Shown here: piece after piece, positions 58,333-64,000 of the stretch
Layout: each line of letters opens with the position of its first letter
Position numbering within the stretch: position 1 is the stretch's first letter
Origin: Diploptera punctata
Taxonomy: Eukaryota; Arthropoda; Insecta; Blattodea; Blaberidae
Direction: 5' to 3'
Length of the DNA: 64,000 bases
NCBI GenBank assembly: GCA_030220185.1
Contig: JASPKZ010000422.1
Coordinates: forward strand, 753,001-817,000
Made by a program: the position numbers and the translations under genes
Notes under the pieces: generated by a model
What the model saw: the letters and a program-made list of their open reading frames with translations, nothing else
What the model was told of the DNA's origin: nothing
The model's database searches: none

Positions 58333-58405
58333 TCTTGGGTAGCTCAGTTGGTTAGAGCGCTAAAGGTACAGACTTTAGAGACTCGAGTTCAAATCCCGAC
58401 TCAAA
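58333..58405 (+). tRNA. tRNA-like sequence, unit 2 (3' end altered)
   Basis: Identical to unit 1 except that the 3' acceptor strand changes after …gactcaa where the next tandem unit joins, so its acceptor stem is incomplete. Confidence 0.4.
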
Positions 58406-58502
58406 TCCATTCATCAAATGGTAGCTGAATGATATTTCCGCTACCTCTTGTGTGAATTGAGAATACTACATGTATAAGAAAATTGTATGTTTGTCTTGGA
58501 AT

Positions 58503-58577
58503 TCTTGGGTAGCTCAGTTGGTTAGAGCGCTAAAGGTACAGACTTTAGAGACTCGAGTTCAAATCCCGACTCAAGCA
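58503..58577 (+). tRNA. tRNA-like sequence, unit 3
   Basis: Identical to unit 1, on the plus strand, with the full 3' end (…gactcaagca) followed by a T-rich run (ttcttttttctttt) that could end Pol III transcription. Confidence 0.5.
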
Positions 58578-58599
58578 TTCTTTTTTCTTTTCATATCAT

Positions 58600-58602
<3 letters not shown>

Positions 58603-58651
<49 letters not shown>
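58603..58651. repeat. (AT)n microsatellite
   Basis: About 24 AT dinucleotides directly downstream of the tRNA-like cluster. Confidence 0.95.
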
Positions 58652-58654
<3 letters not shown>

Positions 58655-59217
58655 GCAAAATAAAAAAAAACTACAAAATTGAGTACTTTTTAGTTTGTAA
58701 TTTAATTTAATCTGAGAGATATGCCTCAGCAGCGGATATATATCCCGGCTCACGTGCATTTTTTTTTCTCATGAGGTGGAACCTGTATTAGATTGTAGGA
58801 ATTTTTAAAAATATAATTAGGTGTTTCTTCAGTATGTATGTCTGCAGATGTCGATGCATTGTTAAACTTACGAGTGTACAACAGCTGTACGCGCGCAGTT
58901 TGCGAACACGTTCTGCATATGTTCAGCAGGTGGACTCATTTCGTTTTTCTTGTCCCTATATCTCATTTCCGGGCAGTTGCTTTTCATTTGTCTGAAGCAA
59001 TTTAAAAAAAGTTTCCAACATTATTTTATTTAATATCAAAAATTAAATTGCGAACCACCTGCTTTCTTATTTCATTGTTTTCGATTCGCAAATTTATGTC
59101 CAGGGTTGTGTAGTTGCTTCTGATTCAGTTGATTCAGGTTGTGTTCCTCGACGGTCCAATTGAAAACCCAAGTCTATTTCATGGCGATTTGCAACTTACA
59201 CAGAAACCCTTTCACTT
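58655..59217. other. No gene seen
   Basis: Unassigned sequence; no motif-bearing ORF. Confidence 0.45.
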
Positions 59218-59965
59218 GACTATTTAACTCATGCCCCAAATGGGACTCAACGGCCAATCAAGTTTCAATGATTTCTGTTTTACAACCAATCAGAGTCGTG
59301 TTTCACGAAATATTTATCACTGTTATAATTATCATATTAAAGAAGGCTCCTCATTTTTAATATTCTGAACAGGTCTGACCATTATTTTGCAGTGACTGAG
59401 CCTGTGAGAAATACGGCTACCGGATTGTATATATAGTGCATGAATGTCAACACATGCCGCATGCGGGAGTTAATATAAAAACATTTGTAGCAATTGATTA
59501 TACCACCAAAAAAAGAAACCACTGTTTGCACTTTCTTAAATGTATTTTTTCCCAGGTAACAATCCAGAAACATATAATTGTCATATTTACATCATACGAC
59601 ATCAGAAATGAATTAATATACAGTTTGATGTGTTTCATTTTTTCTCCACTAGAGAGCATTCTTACAATATTGCGTTCCTTTGGCAATAAATAGTATGATC
59701 TGGTTGCAGCGATAAACAAAAGAAGCAGATGAAGCGTACCTATCGCTTCTCATTTGTTTTCAAACATCGCCGTTTACATTAAATACATAAATATTTTAAA
59801 ATAACTATAGTTAAATAATGATTTGTGAGTAAACAGCTTAATTTTATTCGTTAAATAGTCCTAACAAATGCCACTCTTGATTTCCAAATTCTCTAGATAA
59901 ATTCACTCCTCACTTCGTGAGTCGTGAATTTATCGATAATTTGGAAATCACTCGTGGCATTATGA
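59218..59965 (+). repeat. GACTATTTAA-family element, near complete
   Basis: Runs from gactatttaactcatgcccc to ctcgtggcattatg with both CCAAT motifs, tgtatatatagtgca at about 59424 and the complete terminal hairpin (about 59868-59963). It is the most informative full copy. Confidence 0.85.
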
Positions 59966-60160
59966 AAAGGCTGGTGTAAGAACCTATGCTATTAAACATC
60001 GAGTATCATTGAATGGCGATCCAAGCGACATTATACACTTCGTGAGTCGTGAATTTATCGATAATTTGGAAATCACTCGTGGCATTATGAAAAGGCTGGT
60101 GTAAGAACCTATGCTATTAAACATCGAGTATCATTGAATGGCGATCCAAGCGACATTATA
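59911..60160 (+). repeat. Exact 125-bp tandem duplication
   Basis: Units 59911-60035 and 60036-60160 appear identical. Each joins the last ~50 bp of the hairpin-ended element to ~75 bp of flank. In the flank one frame reads EKAGVRTYAIKHRVSLNGD and on to DQKKYRIKMYVTL with a stop near 60207. I do not recognise this peptide. Confidence 0.85.
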
Positions 60161-60204
60161 CACGATCAAAAGAAATACCGTATTAAAATGTATGTGACAT
60201 TGTA

Positions 60205-60640
60205 ATTTTTCTTCATCATCCATGGATTAAGCCGTTGCAACGCGTTGGCTCGTTCCGGTTTATGAAAGCTAGAATTGTTCAGACCATTTTCTGTGTGGGC
60301 GTCCAACATTTCTCTTTCCGTATTGGTTTATAATTCAACAATCATTTTGGAAATCTTTCTTCTGGCATTCTATCAACATGTTCTTTCCATGCATTCCTAT
60401 ATTTAACTATTCGATGCGTAAGTTTGAAAACATTTAGTTCCTTTCTTATAACTTCATTTCGTTTTTTATTTCGCAGAGTATATCCCGCAACATAAAAATT
60501 CATCTTAATTGCTTCCAATCTTTGTTCTTGTATTTTAGTGATCGTCCAACATTCTGATCAATACAGAAACAGCCATCACGTTATAAAATTTCATTTTTGT
60601 TTCCTGTCTTGTATTTTTAAGGGTTCTTTTAATTATTATT
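60205..60640 (-). pseudogene. LINE C-terminal fragment related to the 1814-3885 element
   Basis: Minus-strand frames give RLEAIKMNFYVAGYTLRNK, then RNEVIRKELNVFKLTHRI, AWKEHVDRMPEERFPK and finally NVGRPHRKWSEQF with a TAG at 60269-60271. The 3' non-coding part ends cttaatcc.tggatgatgaag, comparable to cctaatccctggagtgatga just before the tail of the 1814-3885 element. Frameshifts and internal stops are present. Confidence 0.7.
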
Positions 60641-60756
60641 CTTATGTACAAAACAGTCATGTTATTTGTACTATAACGTCTGAAAGTTTTTTAAAAATAA
60701 ATTTGATGTATCAGAACGTTTGGGAGGGTTCATTTTAAGAATCCCCTATTTATATA

Positions 60757-61028
60757 CAGAACCTTAATGTTTACACATCTTTCTGTGCCTAAAGTTTTAT
60801 TTTTCTTCTCCACTCGCCTCTCTCCATCGAATCCATGTCCTCCAGTCCTCTTGCTCTCATTCCAGTTCTTATTTCTTGCATCCACGAGTTTCGAGGCCTT
60901 CCTCTCCTCCTCCTTCCAGGTGGACACCATTCCAATGTTTTCCTGGGCAATCTTTCTTCTTGCATTCGTCGTACGTGCCCGTACCAATTTAATTGCTTAT
61001 AATATACTATTGAATAACTAATATTCAT
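60757..61028 (-). pseudogene. LINE C-terminal fragment (another family)
   Basis: The minus frame reads KQLNWYGHVRRMQEERLPRK then TLEWCPPGRRRRGRPRNSWM, the W.GHV.RM…R.GRPR..W signature at the C-terminus of LINE polyproteins. The next ~30 codons (QEIRTGMRARGLEDMD…) also follow that pattern. 5'-truncated. Confidence 0.7.
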
Positions 61029-61046
61029 TTTTTCCTCTTATGACAT

Positions 61047-61049
<3 letters not shown>

Positions 61050-61088
<39 letters not shown>

Positions 61089-61112
61089 ATATATATATAT
61101 ATATATATATAT
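61050..61112. repeat. (CT)n followed by (TA)n microsatellite
   Basis: (CT)n at about 61050-61084, then (TA)n at about 61088-61112. Confidence 0.95.
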
Positions 61113-61195
61113 AAACGGTCTACTTTCTAGTGTTTAGTTTAGTGTGTGTTATAATATTTAATGCCATTACCATAAAATGTTCCTTATATCATGCT

Positions 61196-61492
61196 GTTTG
61201 GCACAGCGTAGCGTAGTGGTTAAGGCACTGAGCTACAAGCCGTAGGGTCGAGGGTTCAAGTCCCGTTGGGGTCAGGATTTTTAAACTGACCCAAACCCTC
61301 TGGCGGCACTATGGCCCTGGGGTCGACTCAGCCTCTAATGAAAATGAGTACCAGACGCTTGTTCTGGGGGTAAAGGCGGCCGTCACGCAGGGCTGACAAC
61401 CCGGCTGACATAAAGTGCCGATTGTCTAGAAAAAGTGGGAGCCTTAACCTCCTACTACCCCAAAGGACCTCCGGGCCTGTTGTGGGATCACT
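61196..61492 (+). mobile_element. SINE-A copy, well preserved
   Basis: Head gcgtagcgtagtggttaagg with gggttcaagtcc. The body is nearly identical to the minus-strand copy at 48673-49002, and the tail ends tgtgggatcacttt. Young copy. Confidence 0.85.
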
Positions 61493-61760
61493 TTAATTAC
61501 TTATATAACGTATTTAATTTTAAACATTTTGGTACTCGTCGCATCGTATAATCGTGAGAATCGAAGTCGATGTTTCTTCTATTGCTGCGGCATATTCTGC
61601 AGCCGTTTCCTAAGGAGTTTACAACAGATGCGCACAGCCTCCAGAAGATGTCTACCGCAAAAGTAGACATCACCAAAGTTCGTACGAGGTAGAAAGTACT
61701 GTAATAAGTTTTTGCTGTGTTTGTATTTGAAATTGCCACTTATATTAAAGGATAAATTAT

Positions 61761-62203
61761 CATAAGTAATGCCACGAGTGATTTCCAAATTATCGATAAA
61801 TTCACGACTCACGAAGTGAGGAGTGAATTTATCTAGAGAATTTGGAAATCAAGAGTGGCATTTGTCAGGACTATTTAACGAATAAAATTAAGCTGTTTAC
61901 TCACAAATCATTATTTAACTATAGTTATTTTAAAATATTTATATATTTAATGTAAACGGCGATGTTTGAAAACAAATGAGAAACGATAGGTACGCTTCTA
62001 CGGCTTCTTTTGTTTATCACTGCAACCAGATCATACTATTTATTGCCAAAGGAACGCAATATTGTAAGGAGGAGCTTTCTTTAATATGGTAATCATAACA
62101 CTGATAAATATTTGCTGAAACACGACTCTGATTGGTTGTAATACAGAAATCATTGAAACGTGATTGGTCATTGACTCCCATTTGGGGCATGAGTTAAATA
62201 GTC
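61761..62203 (-). repeat. GACTATTTAA-family, 443-bp internally deleted form, copy 1
   Basis: Both family ends are intact, including the hairpin (61769-61862), but the middle third with the TATA-like segment is gone; caatattgtaag is joined to gaggagctttc. Identical length and deletion to the copy at 63194-63636. Confidence 0.85.
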
Positions 62204-62886
62204 ATTTTAAGAGAACAATTAATTTATCCTTTGATATAAGTGACACATTTAAATGGAAACGTCGAAAAAATATGTGCTTTACTAGCCAAAAAATGTTAAA
62301 AGTATAATAAAACACCAAAAACTGTAATAGGCATCAAGACACCTGCCGTGAAAGCCTAGAAGAAATTGTGTTGAACTACACTATTATATTGTTTGCTTAA
62401 TGCAGGCATGTCATAGTTCAGAGCTCCAAGTTCAGTGCGGAGCGCGGTACTAACTCTAGAGCATGAATTCTACTTGCTACTTCCCGGCGGCACCTGTGCG
62501 AACGCTTATAACAGGAGCAATCGAAATATAAAACAACGCACAAACAGGAGTAAAGCATTTATTAGTGAATAGTATTAACTGGTTTACAGTATTAAATAAC
62601 ACCTCAAAAGATTTTAATCTGTATTATTTAATAATTGCCTAAAAAACATTAAGAACCAACAGGCCTATACGTACAAAGAAAACAAAAAATGAGAATACAT
62701 TTAAAATATTCATGTGTTTCTACACCATTTTAACAAACATAATTTAATATTTCTTGGTATAGAAGAAAATAAATAAATAGTGGGTATATTTACATCTACT
62801 GTAGGAAAATAAATCACCTCATTTCACGGTGCCAACTTCCCGGGCATTCTTACTTGACACTTAATTTTTTTTAAATTTTATTATAT
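62204..62886. other. No gene seen
   Basis: AT-rich interval between two repeats; nothing recognised. Confidence 0.45.
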
Positions 62887-62887
62887 T

Positions 62888-63176
62888 TTCTATATAAAAC
62901 TTTCCTCATTACAGGATTGCCACAAGGACAAAGTGATACATATAATTAATTTTCAAAATTGATTAAATACATTAAAAAATTCAAATTGTAATTTAAGTAT
63001 ATTCTATTAAGTATAAATTTGGTAAATATGGTTCTTTAAAATTGAAATTGGTCCTCTAATGGCAGCGATGGCAATTTTAGAAATATACACTCTGTCCAAA
63101 TCTAAGAAATTCCAAAATTTAGCTAAGAATCCTGGTATAGTTCCTCTTGCCCCGATCATCAATCCTGTGACAGTTA
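62888..63176 (-). mobile_element. LINE 3' fragment, copy 2 of 2
   Basis: Minus frame TVTGLMIGARGTIPGFLAK … NHIYQIYT ends at a TAA (63007-63009). It is near-identical to 19740-20039, including the same 5' boundary and the long AT-rich 3' UTR. Confidence 0.65.
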
Positions 63177-63193
63177 CACTAATTAGTATTTAT

Positions 63194-63636
63194 CATAAGT
63201 AATGCCACGAGTGATTTCCAAATTATCGATAAATTCACGACTCACGAAGTGAGGAGTGAATTTATCTAGAGAATTTGGAAATCAAGAGTGGCATTTGTTA
63301 GGACTATTTAACGAATAAAATTAAGCTGTTTACTCACAAATCATTATTTAACTATAGTTATTTTAAAATATTTATATATTTAATGTAAACGGCGATGTTT
63401 GAAAACAAATGAGAAACTATAGGTACGCTTCTACTGCTTCTTTTGTTTATCACTGCAACCAGATCATACTATTTATTGCCAAAGGAACGCAATATTGTAA
63501 GGAGGAGCTTTCTTTAATATGGTAATTATAACACTGATAAATATTTGGTGAAACACGACTCTGATTGGTTGTAAAATAGAAATCATTGAAATGTGATTGG
63601 TCATTGACTCCCATTTGGGGCATGAGTTAAATAGTC
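63194..63636 (-). repeat. GACTATTTAA-family, 443-bp internally deleted form, copy 2
   Basis: Differs from 61761-62203 by only a few substitutions and has exactly the same length and internal junction. Confidence 0.85.
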
Positions 63637-64000
63637 TTTGTAATAGTCAACTGTTGGCTCAATAGTCAACTGTTGGCTCATATATGACATTCTTTTCAGA
63701 GTCAACTTCTTCAGATTGACTATTATGAGTCTCAAATATATAATTAATACCTGATAAACCAGTCGTCCTCATCTAAAATAAAGTTCTGTTTGAAAACTTA
63801 AAGTAGTTAAAATATGTGGCCTTTCAAAACAATGTTTCATCTTCTGCATTTCAATTGGTGTTATCGCCACAATTTGATGGTTGTCCGTTTTTATAAAAGC
63901 GGGTGGTGCGACAATGCTTGACAATGATTAACATGCCGAATTATTTTAGTGGCGGTAGTCTGCACCTTTGTATTTAATTATGTATAACACCTGCCGGGAA
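63637..64000. other. No gene; short tandem
   Basis: aatagtcaactgttggctc occurs twice at about 63642-63680; otherwise unassigned sequence up to the window end. Confidence 0.5.

Larger units (their letters stand above)
58081..58579. repeat. Palindrome plus tandem copy of a 170-bp tRNA-like unit
   Basis: 58081-58241 is the reverse complement of 58247 to about 58405 with a five-base centre (catca, 58242-58246). A further direct copy follows at a 170-bp offset (58411-58577). Each unit contains cttgtgtgaattgagaatac upstream of a tRNA-like sequence. Confidence 0.9.

Noticed and set aside
58000..58682. ORFs translating as …SWVAQLVRALKVQTLETRVQ…
   Set aside because: These are translations through tRNA-like sequence, a common annotation artefact, and are not proteins.
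61497..61812. Two overlapping minus-strand ORFs (one starting MSREFIDNLEITRG)
   Set aside because: They read through the terminal hairpin of the GACTATTTAA repeat and into flank; the same peptide appears wherever that hairpin occurs.
1..64000. A host protein-coding gene with exons
   Set aside because: No ORF with host-type domains, no convincing chain of exons with splice sites, and nearly all coding signals resolve to transposable elements. Small isolated exons cannot be excluded by eye.
1..64000. Telomeric TTAGG arrays or subtelomeric character
   Set aside because: No run of consecutive TTAGG units was seen.

Overview
The window is AT-rich, repeat-dense eukaryotic DNA, almost certainly from an arthropod and most likely an insect. 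The dominant LINE ends in a peptide (…AYVRAAMNLRVR) that I associate from memory with cockroach/termite genomes. That is recollection, not proof. I found no host protein-coding gene, rRNA, operon-like layout or CRISPR array. Every convincing coding signal belongs to a transposable element (TE), and the window reads as intergenic or intronic sequence filled by successive insertions.

APE/RT non-LTR retrotransposons (LINEs). One family (called RTE-A here; AAGT-type tail) has a full-length but frameshifted copy at 7603-10854 with a perfect 14-bp target-site duplication (TSD). Nine truncated or internally deleted copies are scattered through the window, and nine of the ten lie on the minus strand. 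A different RTE-like element at 1814-3885 is 5'-truncated but keeps an unbroken 646-aa reverse-transcriptase ORF and a (GAT)n tail. Smaller LINE ends lie at 19740-20039, 29024-29125, 60205-60640, 60757-61028 and 62888-63176.

DNA transposons. A pogo-like MITE (12091-13557), a Tc1-like element (15203-16620), a PIF/Harbinger-like element with a MADF-type ORF (24099-25818), a hAT-like DUF4371 relic (31950-32575), and two elements with RAG1-RSS-like CACAGTG termini and a decayed Transib-type transposase (41005-44016 and 49535-51489).

Short repeats. Several tRNA-headed SINE families (labelled SINE-A to -F for this window) are present. An uncharacterised family beginning GACTATTTAACTCATG and ending in a long imperfect hairpin has eight copies, three of them in a head-to-tail array at 45551-47690. 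Other items are palindromic or tandem tRNA-like units at 58081-58577 and 30414-30857, and microsatellites.

The strongest leads are the two Transib/RAG1-like elements, one of which has a paralogous empty site in the same window that suggests a 5-bp CGGCG target; the hairpin-ended tandem GACTATTTAA family; a three-level nested insertion at 12091-13557; and the palindromic tRNA-like cluster. All family assignments were made by eye without database searches.
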